Source of the DNA: OLB6 sp964493635
Lineage (GTDB): Bacteria > Bacteroidota > Ignavibacteria > Kapaibacteriales > Kapaibacteriaceae
Direction of reading: 5' to 3'
DNA length: 64,000 nt
Assembly: GCA_964493635.1 (NCBI GenBank)
Contig: CAZBOW010000003.1
Span: 77,318-141,317, forward strand
Shown: one piece after another, positions 44,477 to 54,470 of the stretch
Layout of the letters: each line of letters begins with the position of its first letter
Position numbering within the stretch: the stretch's first letter is position 1
Translations under genes and position numbers: made by a program
Notes under the pieces: model-generated
Databases searched by the model: none
What the model was told of the DNA's origin: nothing
The model's input: the letters and a program-made list of their open reading frames with translations, nothing else

Positions 44477-46113
44477 CGCAGCGCAACCATACCCTGACCG
44501 CACTGCTGCTTGTCGTTGCCGGTCTGTACCTGATGCGGCTCACCTCGGTAGAGATTCAACCGTGGGATGAGGGGCTGTACGCCGTACGCGGCGAAAGCAT
44601 CGTACTGTTTGACGACTGGTGGGACCAGACTCCCCATGCCCTGGGTGGACTGTACTCAAGCACTCCGCCTCCGCTTACATCGTGGGGCGTTGCCGTTGGC
44701 ACGTCGCTATTGGGCCGAACGGCCTATGGAGTGCGCCTGCTGACCCTTGGCTGGTCGATCCTTGCCTTGTGGCTGACCTATCAGATCGGCCGGTCGATGC
44801 TGTCCTACCGGGGAACCATTGCTGCCGTTGTCCTGCTGGGTACGTCGCTTCATTGGGTGGAGTACTCCCGTCAAGCGATGACCGAAGTTCCGCTCATGGC
44901 TCTAACGCTGCTCGGCCTGTGGGCCTCTCTCCGGGACGATCGTCACCGATGGTGGGGGGTGGTGGCCATTGGCGGTGCACTGATGACGAAGATGACGGTG
45001 GGTGTTCTGCCAGCGTTGTTCTTCCTGCCAGCACTCTTCCGTCAGAAACAGCGCTGGTCATCCGTGGGCATCATCGCCGCAGGGCTGGCTCTGGCAGCTC
45101 CTTGGTATGCAACGATGTTGTACCGGTACGGCAACGATGTGTGGATGTCCATGATGATTCCGCACCTTGCCATCCCCGTTGAGGGAAATGCCGGCACCTC
45201 CAGTGTGCTGCCACACTACCTGTACTACGTGATTCAGTTGATTCTGGCACATCCCTTCATGGCGTCGGCCTTTGTGTATGTGCTTGTTGCGACGGTTCTC
45301 CGCACAGCGTTACCGAACCACCAGCATCGTGGCGCCAGACCGGTGGTTGCTTGGTTTGTTGGTCTGATGCTTGTCCTGAGCATCGCAGCGACCAAGAATC
45401 CCCACTACGTTGTGATGTTGCTTCCGGCGGCGGCGTTGGCAGCGATGTACGGGTACGAGCGGATGCTGGCTACCACGGTGCGCGGCAGGCGTGTTGTTGT
45501 TGCCTATGCCGCACTGCTGGGTGCAACGCTGTTGAGCATCGACGCCCTTCGGCATCTGATGCGTCAGTACGCCGTCGAGGCATCGGTGGCCGCAGGAGTA
45601 GTCGTTGTCATGGTCATTGCCATGGTCATTGCCCCAGATGGCTGGCGCCGGAGGATGATGGCCTACGGCGACCACATGGTGTTGGTTACCGTCCTGGCTG
45701 TGGGAGTTCTGCGTGCCGTTTCGTTTGTAGCACTTGGATCCGACCACCACGTTCGTGGTGGTCGGTCTACAGCAGCAACGATGTTGGATCAGTCACAGAG
45801 TAGAACGTCGTTTGTGTACCTGTACCATCGGTACAACGCCGGAGATGCCATGAATCCGCAGCTTGCCTGGTACCTCGGGGGCTGGATGAACGGTTGGGTG
45901 CCGGGATACACCTATACCAGTGTTGCTCTTCCTGCACGCACGGTGGATCCTGCCGCAGTGGTGCAGGCCTTAGCGGCCCAACAACCGTGGATCGTCTACT
46001 ACCACCCGGAAGCTATCGATAACGCTCAGCAAGCACTGGTGTCTCAGATCTTGAGGTCACTCTACACGGTTGAACACCAGCACGGCCAGTACACGGTGTT
46101 TAGGCGCCGCTAA
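44473..46113 (+). CDS. GT39-type membrane glycosyltransferase (ArnT/PMT-like)
   Basis: 546 residues with about 11-13 helices. The first periplasmic loop has the acidic catalytic motif IQPWDEGLYAVRGES, as in GT39/GT83 polyprenyl-phosphate-sugar transferases, then an aromatic run FDDWWDQTPHALG. Later helices carry the conserved TKMTVGVLPALFFLPAL. The acceptor (lipid A, protein or other glycan) cannot be told. An in-frame ATGGTCATTGCC duplication (45609-45632) and a strong inverted repeat (45740-45765) lie in its second half. Confidence 0.85.
   Translation: MTQRNHTLTALLLVVAGLYLMRLTSVEIQPWDEGLYAVRGESIVLFDDWWDQTPHALGGLYSSTPPPLTSWGVAVGTSLLGRTAYGVRLLTLGWSILALWLTYQIGRSMLSYRGTIAAVVLLGTSLHWVEYSRQAMTEVPLMALTLLGLWASLRDDRHRWWGVVAIGGALMTKMTVGVLPALFFLPALFRQKQRWSSVGIIAAGLALAAPWYATMLYRYGNDVWMSMMIPHLAIPVEGNAGTSSVLPHYLYYVIQLILAHPFMASAFVYVLVATVLRTALPNHQHRGARPVVAWFVGLMLVLSIAATKNPHYVVMLLPAAALAAMYGYERMLATTVRGRRVVVAYAALLGATLLSIDALRHLMRQYAVEASVAAGVVVVMVIAMVIAPDGWRRRMMAYGDHMVLVTVLAVGVLRAVSFVALGSDHHVRGGRSTAATMLDQSQSRTSFVYLYHRYNAGDAMNPQLAWYLGGWMNGWVPGYTYTSVALPARTVDPAAVVQALAAQQPWIVYYHPEAIDNAQQALVSQILRSLYTVEHQHGQYTVFRRR
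45740..45765. repeat. Perfect 12-bp inverted repeat with 2-bp centre inside the GT39 gene
   Basis: Arms CCGACCACCACG (45740-45751) and CGTGGTGGTCGG (45754-45765) flank TT. It is coding (Ser-Asp-His-His-Val-Arg-Gly-Gly-Arg region), so it may be chance, but it would form a stable hairpin in DNA or mRNA. Confidence 0.8.
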
Positions 46114-47935
46114 ACTGCAGTGCGTGAAGCCGAGCATACACTCCATCATGCGCTAAGAGCTCGGCATGCGTACCCTCTTCAACGATCGATCCATGATCGA
46201 ACACGAGTATTCTGGTTGCATGCACAATGGTGGACAGGCGATGGGCAACGATCACGGCAGTACGATCAGCGAGGACGTCGCCGATGGCTTCCTGAACAAT
46301 ACGTTCCGACTCGGTGTCCAGCGCCGACGTTGCCTCGTCAAAGAGTAGGATTTCCGGCTGACGAACCAGAGCGCGAGCAATGGCGAGGCGCTGACGCTGT
46401 CCACCGGAAAGACGCATGCCGCGGTCGCCGATCACCGTCTGGTAGCCATGGTCGAGCTGGCGGATGAAGGGGTCGGCATGGGCAATGGTTGCCGCTGCCA
46501 CGACGTCCTCGCTGCTCACAACGGGACTGCCAAGCCGGATGTTCTGTTCAACGGTATCGTTGAACAGAATCGTTTCCTGCGAGACCATGCCGAAGAGCTG
46601 TCGGTAGGGCCCCTGCTGAAGTGTTCGAATGTCCCTGCCGTCGATGATGATCGCCCCCTGCTGCGGGTCGTAGAAGCGCAGAAGAAGGTCCAGCATCGTG
46701 GATTTCCCGCTTCCACTGGAACCCACAAGCGCGACCGTCTCCCCCTTACGGATCGTGAAGGACACGTTGCGTAGCACGACCTCGTGACCGTACGAGAAGG
46801 AAACATTGCGCACTTCAAGTGCCGATGCAAACGTTGAAACAGTCTCAATGCCGTTGGTAATCGACGGTTGCTCATCAAGGGTAGCCGTGATGTTGGCACC
46901 AGCTGCAATACCACGCTGCATGTTGCTGACCGTCGAGACAATCGCCGTGATGGGCGACATCAACCCGAACAGCAGGAACAGAAATGTCACCAGACTCGAG
47001 GGCTCGATCTCGCCGTTGGCCAGACTCACGCCACCGGCAAAGAACACCCCTACCAAGGCCAGGATGCCAAACGTGTCGTTGACAACAGGCACCAATCCCA
47101 TCACCCTGCCATTACGCACCGCCATGCGGACGTACTGGTAGGTTTGCTCACGAAAGCGATCAATCATGGCGTGTTCCACACCGAGGGCCTTGATGACGCG
47201 GATTCCCAGCACCGATTCCTGAAGCGTACTGGTATAGTCGGCTTGTGCCTGTTGCATCCGCGATCCGTATCGCCGCAGGACCGTGGTAGCCGTGCGGATC
47301 AGGAGTAAGCCCGTTAGGCTTACTCCAAAGGCGATGAGCGTAAGCTTGATGCTGATCGAGAACAGGATCGCTAGGAAGATGGCAACGGAGGTGGTCTCCT
47401 TCCACAGCGTTGTAATCGATTGCACTGTTGCCTGATTGAGAACCCCAACGTCGTTGGTGAGCAGGCTCATGATGTCGCCCGTTTTTCGGCGCGAAAAGTA
47501 CTCCATCGACAGCGACGACACGTGCGTAAACAGGGCGTCGCGGACCGACTTCATAATGCCTTCCTCGATCCGTACACTAACCAGCCTGCCAACGTACTTG
47601 GCAAGGCCTCGCACGAGAAAGAGCACAAAGATGAACACGCTCAGATTGCGGATCGAGTCGAAGAAGTCCGGTGCAATCACCACGCGGAAGACAAATGCAT
47701 CAAACACCTGCTTAACACCGCCACCGATAGGGGGCGTCGTGGCAGGCACTGCCGGGCTCTCGCCACCAAACAGCGTGCGAAATACAGGGTCGACGATGGC
47801 AAGCACGGCAGCATCCATCAGAGAAAACAGCAGGTTGGCACCGAACGACAGTACCACGAGTCCGGCAAATGGCCGGACAAAGGGTGCGATTCGTCGAATC
47901 AGTTCGCCAACGCTGTAGGAGGAGGGGTCGCGCAC
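46100..47935 (-). CDS. ABC exporter with fused membrane and ATPase domains (MsbA-like)
   Basis: 611 residues: six transmembrane helices in about residues 1-330, then an ATPase domain with Walker A VGSSGSGKST, signature LSGGQRQRLAIARAL, Walker B ILLFDEATSALD and the switch His in VIVAHRLSTI. The layout matches MsbA/lipid A flippases and other homodimeric exporters; lipid export is plausible beside envelope genes, but the substrate is inferred. The 3' end overlaps the GT39 gene by 14 bp. Confidence 0.9.
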   Translation of the reverse strand: MRDPSSYSVGELIRRIAPFVRPFAGLVVLSFGANLLFSLMDAAVLAIVDPVFRTLFGGESPAVPATTPPIGGGVKQVFDAFVFRVVIAPDFFDSIRNLSVFIFVLFLVRGLAKYVGRLVSVRIEEGIMKSVRDALFTHVSSLSMEYFSRRKTGDIMSLLTNDVGVLNQATVQSITTLWKETTSVAIFLAILFSISIKLTLIAFGVSLTGLLLIRTATTVLRRYGSRMQQAQADYTSTLQESVLGIRVIKALGVEHAMIDRFREQTYQYVRMAVRNGRVMGLVPVVNDTFGILALVGVFFAGGVSLANGEIEPSSLVTFLFLLFGLMSPITAIVSTVSNMQRGIAAGANITATLDEQPSITNGIETVSTFASALEVRNVSFSYGHEVVLRNVSFTIRKGETVALVGSSGSGKSTMLDLLLRFYDPQQGAIIIDGRDIRTLQQGPYRQLFGMVSQETILFNDTVEQNIRLGSPVVSSEDVVAAATIAHADPFIRQLDHGYQTVIGDRGMRLSGGQRQRLAIARALVRQPEILLFDEATSALDTESERIVQEAIGDVLADRTAVIVAHRLSTIVHATRILVFDHGSIVEEGTHAELLAHDGVYARLHALQFSGA

Positions 47936-47940
47936 GATAG

Positions 47941-49068
47941 CTAGTTGTTGAGTGTTGATTGATAGAGCTCTGCATAGTCCTTGATGGCCTGCAGCATGGC
48001 TTGAGCCATCAGCTCCTGTCCTTCCTTGGAGGAGATGATCCGGGCATCCTCGGGATTCGACAGAAACGCCGTCTCGAACAAGATGTTTGGCATGGAGGCT
48101 CCCACAAGTACAAGGAAACCCGCTTGGTTCACGCCGCGATTCTTGAGCCCCGTGTAGCGCGGCGCATGCTGTTGCACCAAGGAGGCGAATGCCTCGGAGA
48201 AGCGAACAAACGATCGTTGTGCCATGGTGGCAACAATGAGCTCTTCCTCGGTAAGGCCAGTGTAGGAACTTTGGGATTGCTCCAGAGTAATGGATGCATT
48301 CTCGGTGGCTGCCACGCGTGCTGCATCTTCATTGCGGCCAGGACGCAGAATGTACGTTTCACAGCCTCGCGCAGGGTGGGGAATGGTGGGCATGCTGTTA
48401 CAGTGAATGCTCACAAACAGTTTGCCGTTGGCGTTGTTGGCAATCTTCGTTCGGCGATGAAGTTCTACGAAGGTGTCGTCGTCCCGGGTCATGATGACCT
48501 TGGTCCCCGGGAGTTTTTGCAGAATCAGATCGCGCAGCCGCTGCGCTAGTGCCAGCGTTACCGTTTTTTCGTAGACGCCGTTAACGCCCTTGGCGCCAAC
48601 ATCCTTGCCGCCGTGTCCGGCATCGATGACAATGACATCAAGTTTCCACTTGTTTGCCGACGAGGCAGGCGACGTAGCAGGCGACGCCTTGTCGGACGCT
48701 GATCCCTTGTGCACAACCAGAGCGATTGCCGTGGGGCTTACGCGCCGAACGGTGATATCGCCGTTGTATGCCGGAGCATGGACGCGGAATACGGCGAATT
48801 CACGAATCTGTTCAGCAGTGATCCGAAGTCCTTCATCGCAGGTTGGCGTGAGGTCTGGGATCGCCGCATCGACAATGCGCACCACAATGTGATCACCGAC
48901 AATCTCCGCCCGCTGATACTTTTCGATCGGTGCACCACCACTGCGAAACTCCACCGTAAGAACGTCGCTGGTTGCTGAGCACACCACAGCGGCAATCGGG
49001 ACGGTTGCCCGCAGAGGCATCGACAGTGCGATGCCGAAGGCCAGCATGAACAAAAGCCCCTTACCCAA
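47941..49068 (-). CDS. N-acetylmuramoyl-L-alanine amidase (AmiC-type)
   Basis: 375 residues with a signal peptide (LLFMLAFGIALSMPLRA), an AMIN-like N-terminal beta domain, a Ser/Ala-rich linker, and the Amidase_3 zinc domain: VIDAGHGGKDVGAKGVNGVYEKTVTLA (His and Glu ligands), LFVSIHCNSMP (His) and ILFETAFLSNPED (catalytic Glu). It cuts the stem peptide from peptidoglycan during cell division. Its start overlaps corA by 8 bp and it lies 5 bp before the ABC exporter. Confidence 0.94.
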   Translation of the reverse strand: MGKGLLFMLAFGIALSMPLRATVPIAAVVCSATSDVLTVEFRSGGAPIEKYQRAEIVGDHIVVRIVDAAIPDLTPTCDEGLRITAEQIREFAVFRVHAPAYNGDITVRRVSPTAIALVVHKGSASDKASPATSPASSANKWKLDVIVIDAGHGGKDVGAKGVNGVYEKTVTLALAQRLRDLILQKLPGTKVIMTRDDDTFVELHRRTKIANNANGKLFVSIHCNSMPTIPHPARGCETYILRPGRNEDAARVAATENASITLEQSQSSYTGLTEEELIVATMAQRSFVRFSEAFASLVQQHAPRYTGLKNRGVNQAGFLVLVGASMPNILFETAFLSNPEDARIISSKEGQELMAQAMLQAIKDYAELYQSTLNN

Positions 49069-50089
49069 GCCACCCCCGCCGTTTAGCCTGAATCAGCATG
49101 ATCCCACCCACACTGCCAACGAGCGCAATGACCCACAGGTAGCCGTAGGGCCAGTGAATCTCCGGCATGTGCGTGAAGTTCATCCCGTACCAGCTGGTGA
49201 TGAAGGTAATCGGCAGGAACACCGTACTAATCACCGTTAGGATGCGAATGACCTGATTCAATCGATTGGAGGTCATCGAGAAGTACAAGTCCATCAAGCT
49301 GTCCACGGTCACCCGAAGCAGGTCAAGTTGATCGATCGCTTGAACGTGGTGGTCGATGGCATCGCGGTAGTAGATGGTTTCATCGGCGTTGACAAAATCC
49401 GATTCGCCCGTGGCCAGCCGCGAGCAAAGTCCCTGCTGGTAGCCGAGCGCACGACGCAGCAGGTGAACCCGACGTCGGTACTTCATCAGTCGCGCAGCCA
49501 TATCCCGCACATCTCGCTGTAGGATCGTATGCTCCAGCTCCAGCAAACGCTCTTCGATCACATTGCCGATGTGCAGGACGTCATCAACGGTAACGTCGAT
49601 CATTTGGGCCGCAAGAAAATCGGGCCCTCGTTGGGCAAGTCGAGGATGCTGGGAGAGCATGTGCTGAACGCGGCGCACGATACCCATGTCCACGGCACGA
49701 TGCGTGATGATCACGTTATGGTTCAAGAAGATGTTCAGCTGCGAACCCTTGATCTGCGGAATGTATTCTTCCAGCGATTGCGAGGGTCCTCGCGGAGGAA
49801 TGAGCGATCCATGTACGATCAGGAAGACATGCGACTCAAACTCTTCGAGCTTTGGAAAGTGTAGCTCGTCCACATCCGCCACGTGGTGAGCCCGTCGTGC
49901 ATCGGAAAGCTCCAGCTCACTAATTGGAAACCACGACCCCAGAATGAGCTCCTCTTCTTCGGCCGTCGGCTGCAGCAGGTCTACCCAAACCATCGCCCCA
50001 TCGATACCCCGTGTGGACTCCATAGTGAGGAGTTCGGACACGGTAACATCTTCGACCACGCCATGGTTGTATCGACGGACAGAAATCAT
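49061..50089 (-). CDS. corA: CorA-family magnesium/cobalt transporter
   Basis: 342 residues. A large cytoplasmic N-terminal domain with long helices is followed by two C-terminal helices; the pore signature YGMNF occurs in TSWYGMNFTHMP, with the conserved ITFITS before it. The protein forms pentameric Mg2+ channels. It heads a minus-strand run corA, amidase, ABC exporter. Confidence 0.94.
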   Translation of the reverse strand: MISVRRYNHGVVEDVTVSELLTMESTRGIDGAMVWVDLLQPTAEEEELILGSWFPISELELSDARRAHHVADVDELHFPKLEEFESHVFLIVHGSLIPPRGPSQSLEEYIPQIKGSQLNIFLNHNVIITHRAVDMGIVRRVQHMLSQHPRLAQRGPDFLAAQMIDVTVDDVLHIGNVIEERLLELEHTILQRDVRDMAARLMKYRRRVHLLRRALGYQQGLCSRLATGESDFVNADETIYYRDAIDHHVQAIDQLDLLRVTVDSLMDLYFSMTSNRLNQVIRILTVISTVFLPITFITSWYGMNFTHMPEIHWPYGYLWVIALVGSVGGIMLIQAKRRGWLG

Positions 50090-50128
50090 CAGCGTAACTT
50101 CGTGGTTTCTTGTGCTTCAAAGTTACCA

Positions 50129-51568
50129 ATGACACGCACGCGTAAACACCGCGAAGAACGCTTCGTTGAGATCGACGTCACTGCCATCGGATTCGAGGGA
50201 GTCTCGATTGGTCGGGTTGACGGCATCGTTCATTTTGTGAAGGGGGCTCTCCCCGGCGAACGCGTCGTGGCTCGTGTGACACGGAGTAAGTCGTCGTATG
50301 TCGAGGCCGAGACGGTCGAGATTCTTGTGGCAGCTCCACAGCGACGGATTCCGCCCTGCGAGCATTTCGGCGTGTGCGGAGGCTGTAAGTGGCAGCATCT
50401 CGAGTATGCCGACCAAGCGTCGTGGAAACGGCAACATGTTGCCGATGCGTTTGAGCGGTTGGCGAAGATTCCGATCGGTATGCTCCATCCCACGCTGGAG
50501 GCACCCGCAGAGTTTGGCTATCGCAATAAGATGGAGTTTTCGTTCAGTGCTTCGCGATGGCTTACTACCCAGGAAATGGAGCATGCCGAGGACATCGATC
50601 GGCTCTTTGCTCTTGGCCTTCATGTGCCGGGCCGATTCGACAAGGTGCGAAACATCGAGCATTGCTGGCTGCAAGCTGATGCAGCCAATACGCTCCTGGC
50701 CGCTGTGCACCGATTGCGCGAACGCGTGCCGGTGGAGGCCCATCACCCGCGACAGCACACCGGATTTTTGCGTCACCTCGTGGTTCGCACCAGCACCACA
50801 ACCAAGGCCGTGATGTCGGCGCTGATTACCACTACGCCGCAATCGGACCTCGAGCACGCCTTCGTGGAAGGGTGGATGCAGCTTGCTGCGACACTTCCAG
50901 AAGGAAGCACGCTGCTGCATGCGGTTAACGATACGAGGTCGCCCGTGGCTGTAGGAACGGTACTGCAGAGCACGGGACCTGGTTACCTGGTAGAGGTTTC
51001 TCACGGCGTAGAGTATCAAATCTCACCGTTCTCATTTTTCCAGACGAATACGCAGCAACTGCCACACCTCGTGGAGCGTGCACTGACGGCTGCCTCCATC
51101 CAACCAACCGATGTGGTGTGGGATCTCTACTGCGGTACGGGAACACTGTCGCTACCGGCTGCCCGGCAAGCATCGCAGGTGTGGGGTGCCGAGTTGGTAG
51201 AGTCTTCGATTCTGGACGCGCGCGCCAATGCCCAGCGCAATGGTATTGCCAATGCAGAGTTTCACGTGCTGGATCTTCATGCTCCGGCCGCCATCGCCGC
51301 ACTCCAAGCGGCTCCACAACCCGATGTGATCATTATTGATCCACCACGGGCCGGCATGCATCCGATGTTAGTAGAGCATCTGCGGCAGGTGCGGGCTCCA
51401 CGCGTGAGCTATGTGAGCTGCAATCCCTCGACGTTGGCGCGCGATTGTGCGCTGTTGGATGATCTCTACACCGTCGATGAAGTCACGCCGGTTGATATGT
51501 TCCCTCAAACGTATCACGTCGAGGCCGTAGCCCAGCTTACGGCACGGCTTACGGCACGACCTGAATAG
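50129..51568 (+). CDS. rlmD: 23S rRNA (uracil-5-)-methyltransferase, RlmD/TrmA family
   Basis: 479 residues from ATG 50129; the frame is open far upstream but over the antisense side of corA. There is an N-terminal TRAM domain (IDVTAIGFEGVSIGRVDGIVHFVKGALPGERV), a 4Fe-4S cysteine set (CEHFGVCGGCKWQHL), and the SAM-binding core DLYCGTGTLSLPAA and IIIDPPRAGMHP, with the catalytic Cys in YVSCNPSTLARD. RlmD versus RlmC/TrmA specificity is inferred from the TRAM and Fe-S parts. The 3' end overlaps the subtilase gene by 20 bp. Confidence 0.92.
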   Translation: MTRTRKHREERFVEIDVTAIGFEGVSIGRVDGIVHFVKGALPGERVVARVTRSKSSYVEAETVEILVAAPQRRIPPCEHFGVCGGCKWQHLEYADQASWKRQHVADAFERLAKIPIGMLHPTLEAPAEFGYRNKMEFSFSASRWLTTQEMEHAEDIDRLFALGLHVPGRFDKVRNIEHCWLQADAANTLLAAVHRLRERVPVEAHHPRQHTGFLRHLVVRTSTTTKAVMSALITTTPQSDLEHAFVEGWMQLAATLPEGSTLLHAVNDTRSPVAVGTVLQSTGPGYLVEVSHGVEYQISPFSFFQTNTQQLPHLVERALTAASIQPTDVVWDLYCGTGTLSLPAARQASQVWGAELVESSILDARANAQRNGIANAEFHVLDLHAPAAIAALQAAPQPDVIIIDPPRAGMHPMLVEHLRQVRAPRVSYVSCNPSTLARDCALLDDLYTVDEVTPVDMFPQTYHVEAVAQLTARLTARPE

Positions 51569-54470
51569 GCATGGTGTGTCGGTTGGTAGCCGTGGTCATC
51601 TGCACAAAGTAGGTGCCAACCGCCACCGCTGGAATAGTGACCGCAACGTCGTAGGTACCCGCCGCGTAGGCGCTCTCCGGTACGAGTGTGCTTACGATCC
51701 TCCCATAGAGGTCTACGAGCGTCAGGTGTAGCAACGTTGGAGCGGCTACGGCAAATCGAACCATGGTGCGTCCTGCCTGCTGTACCTGACCACCCTCTAT
51801 ACTCAGCAGGGCATCGCGCAAGGCTACAGGGGTGTAGGGGGCTGCATCGAATCCCAAATCAGCAGCGGCTGCTCGCACCACCGTGCTGTGATCTCGTGCC
51901 GATTGGAAGTCGGTAGCCGCAAAGATCATGAAGGCGATCTGCTGGGAATCCCGGGGTGCAATCGTCATGGGCCCCCCACCAAGGACCATCGACACATCCG
52001 TCACGGTCGATGCCGCTCGCCCAATGCCACTGGACATCGCAAGCCACTTCTCCGAGCGAAGGAAGTTATCGTAGATGCCAAAGGAGGACGGAGTGCCGGG
52101 GTTATCGATCGCGTAGAAGTGTGGCGGCAGTCCCGACAGCATGCCAACTGCCATGGTAGGCAGGTCGCGCCGGCGCGCATGTTGGTGAATTGCCAGGCCA
52201 TATTCGTGATCCCACGCAACCCCGTCCTCACCACCCATTGGGCTAATGTCCCAGTCGAAGAACAGCGCTGCATGAACGTTGGGAATCACCGTATCGGAGG
52301 GGTTGCGCAGCGTACACTGCACCAGTAGGGTGCGCTGCAGATCACCACGAGCCGGTTGGACAACCTTCATCGATACATCGATGCCCAGAGGCCATCGATC
52401 GTTGCTGTCGGTGAAGTGCATCAACGCCCGTAGGCCTGGTGCGGTGCTCTCCGGAGCCACGTCAACGAGTCGCCGGGCGACGAAGGCATCGTCGCGGACG
52501 CGCGTGTCTGCCCCTCGGGCATTGTTCGGAAGATTCAGTGGCGACGACCCAATCAGCAGCGCGCCCTCGAAGAGCCAGTTCTCCAGATTGTCCACTCGAA
52601 AGCCTTCGCCTTGCATATTCTCTGGATAGTCGTTGTATCCAATGTTTCCCGTGGAGGTTACGGTGACGGTCAGGTTGTTGGCTCGGAGTGTGCGGTAGGA
52701 CGGATTCACGGTGGCGGTGATAACCTGGCGGCCGACGGCCTGGTTTGCACCGTCTCGGACAATGGCCATAAGCGATAATGTGGCATCCACCGGTAGGTCG
52801 TCCGGTAGCGCAATGGTGCAGGCCGTGGGCGTCCATGCCGTAGCCCCTTGCTCCAGAGGTGGCAGCGGCACCGTTGCAACAACAAGCATCGGCGTAAAGG
52901 TCGACGGCGCAAGCTGCAATTCAATCGAAGGGTTGGTAAGCGCCTCAAGGTGATTGGTCACGCGAAGGGAAATGTCAATCACGTCGCCGGCCTCGAAGAT
53001 GCTATTGCCGTCGCGATCGGTAAACGTCACGTCGGGAATGGTTGCAAACCGTCGAGCCTGACGTTCCACCGCGCGGAGCGCATCAACCCGACCCGTGCCC
53101 ATCAGCCCAGACCATGCACGATTGAGGGAGTCGATGGCTACCGTGTTGGCCGCGACGGTGGCATGGAGTTCCCGAGGTGTCAGGGTGGGGTAGGCGGCCT
53201 TGACCATGGCGACAACGGCTGCGGCAATGGGAGAGGCCATCGATGTGCCATCGAGGTAGTCGTAGGCATTGCCAGGGATCGTCGCCAAGATATTATCGCC
53301 AGGAGCGGCCACATCCACCGTGTGGTGAATGTTTGCAAAGAAGGTTCGGCGATCGAAGGCATTTGTAGCCGTGACCGATAGCACCGGATCGTGCGACGCC
53401 GGATAGTAGGCCCGATCGGCACCATCGTTGCCCGAGGCAGCTACGACGAGTGCACCCAGTTCGGTAGCAGCAAGGATAACGTCGAGCTCTGCAAATGACG
53501 CCGACGGACTTCCAAACGAACAGTTGACAACGTCGCAGCCCATGGCTGCCGCGTAGAGGATACCATCGGCGGTCTGCTGAACGGATCGCGAATTGGGATT
53601 GTCCAGGCCAACCTTGACGGCCAGCACGCGAGCTGCTGCAGCCACACCGGCAATGCCGCGTTCATTATTGGCGACGGCCGCAACAGTGCCCGCCACGTGC
53701 GTTCCGTGCAGGTTGCCTGGCAGTGGCATGTTGTCGGCGTCGGTGCCGGTTGATCCAGCAAAGTCCCATCCGATCCAATCGTCGACGAATCCGTTGTTGT
53801 CGTCGTCAATGCCGTTCAGCCGACGATCGACGCCAAGGGTATCCACGCCCATTTCGCCGGGGTTACGGTAGATGTTTGCGTTGAGGTCCAGGTGCGCCGT
53901 GTCGATGCCGGTATCGACGATGCCTACAAGGACGGGCTGGGCGTTCCCAACCACGGCCCACGCCTCAGGCGCGCGAACAAGGTCAAGGTAATATTGCTCC
54001 CCGGCCAGTGAATCATTCGGACGCTGGCCGATCGACCTGTGATATCGTGGTTCGGCATAGACAACGTCTGGATGACGTGCCAGCTTCCGCGACGCAGTCA
54101 GTGGGTCGACTCCACTCGTGTAGTGAAGCACGGCAATGTTCTCCAGCGATGTGTCGTTTGCCAGAGGTTGATCGTTCGATTTTCGCATCTGCCGTGCGCG
54201 CGCGTAGGCTAGTAGCGTTGCCTTCTGCAGGAAGGTTTCGCTGGTGTGAGGTCCAAGGATGGTTCGGAAGGCCGGGATTTCGCCCGTTCGCTGTGCTGTG
54301 CGTTGTACGCTGCGCTGTGCGGCCTGCCACTGCAAAGCCAGTGGTGAGCCCCCTACAAATCGTACGACAACAACGGAGTCGTCGAATGTGGCGTCCCATG
54401 AAGACTGCGCCGAGCCGAGTTGTGCATAGGCACAGAGAAGAACAAGCAGTAGGGTAGAGCGAAGCGTCAT
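51549..54470 (-). CDS. Secreted subtilisin-like serine protease (S8) with type IX sorting domain
   Basis: 973 residues with signal peptide (STLLLVLLCAYAQLGSAQ) and a propeptide-like region (about 25-160). The S8 domain has the triad D186 (GIVDTGIDTAH), H258 (LHGTHVAGTVAA) and S410 (LDGTSMASPIAAA), with oxyanion Asn in AASGNDG. Beta domains follow, including a DRDGNSIFEAGDVIDI segment, and a Por-type C-terminal domain ending VGTYFVQMTTATNRHTMPIQVVP. It is expected outside the cell. Its start overlaps the FlgD-Ig protein gene by 4 bp (ATGA). Confidence 0.9.
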   Translation of the reverse strand: MTLRSTLLLVLLCAYAQLGSAQSSWDATFDDSVVVVRFVGGSPLALQWQAAQRSVQRTAQRTGEIPAFRTILGPHTSETFLQKATLLAYARARQMRKSNDQPLANDTSLENIAVLHYTSGVDPLTASRKLARHPDVVYAEPRYHRSIGQRPNDSLAGEQYYLDLVRAPEAWAVVGNAQPVLVGIVDTGIDTAHLDLNANIYRNPGEMGVDTLGVDRRLNGIDDDNNGFVDDWIGWDFAGSTGTDADNMPLPGNLHGTHVAGTVAAVANNERGIAGVAAAARVLAVKVGLDNPNSRSVQQTADGILYAAAMGCDVVNCSFGSPSASFAELDVILAATELGALVVAASGNDGADRAYYPASHDPVLSVTATNAFDRRTFFANIHHTVDVAAPGDNILATIPGNAYDYLDGTSMASPIAAAVVAMVKAAYPTLTPRELHATVAANTVAIDSLNRAWSGLMGTGRVDALRAVERQARRFATIPDVTFTDRDGNSIFEAGDVIDISLRVTNHLEALTNPSIELQLAPSTFTPMLVVATVPLPPLEQGATAWTPTACTIALPDDLPVDATLSLMAIVRDGANQAVGRQVITATVNPSYRTLRANNLTVTVTSTGNIGYNDYPENMQGEGFRVDNLENWLFEGALLIGSSPLNLPNNARGADTRVRDDAFVARRLVDVAPESTAPGLRALMHFTDSNDRWPLGIDVSMKVVQPARGDLQRTLLVQCTLRNPSDTVIPNVHAALFFDWDISPMGGEDGVAWDHEYGLAIHQHARRRDLPTMAVGMLSGLPPHFYAIDNPGTPSSFGIYDNFLRSEKWLAMSSGIGRAASTVTDVSMVLGGGPMTIAPRDSQQIAFMIFAATDFQSARDHSTVVRAAAADLGFDAAPYTPVALRDALLSIEGGQVQQAGRTMVRFAVAAPTLLHLTLVDLYGRIVSTLVPESAYAAGTYDVAVTIPAVAVGTYFVQMTTATNRHTMPIQVVP

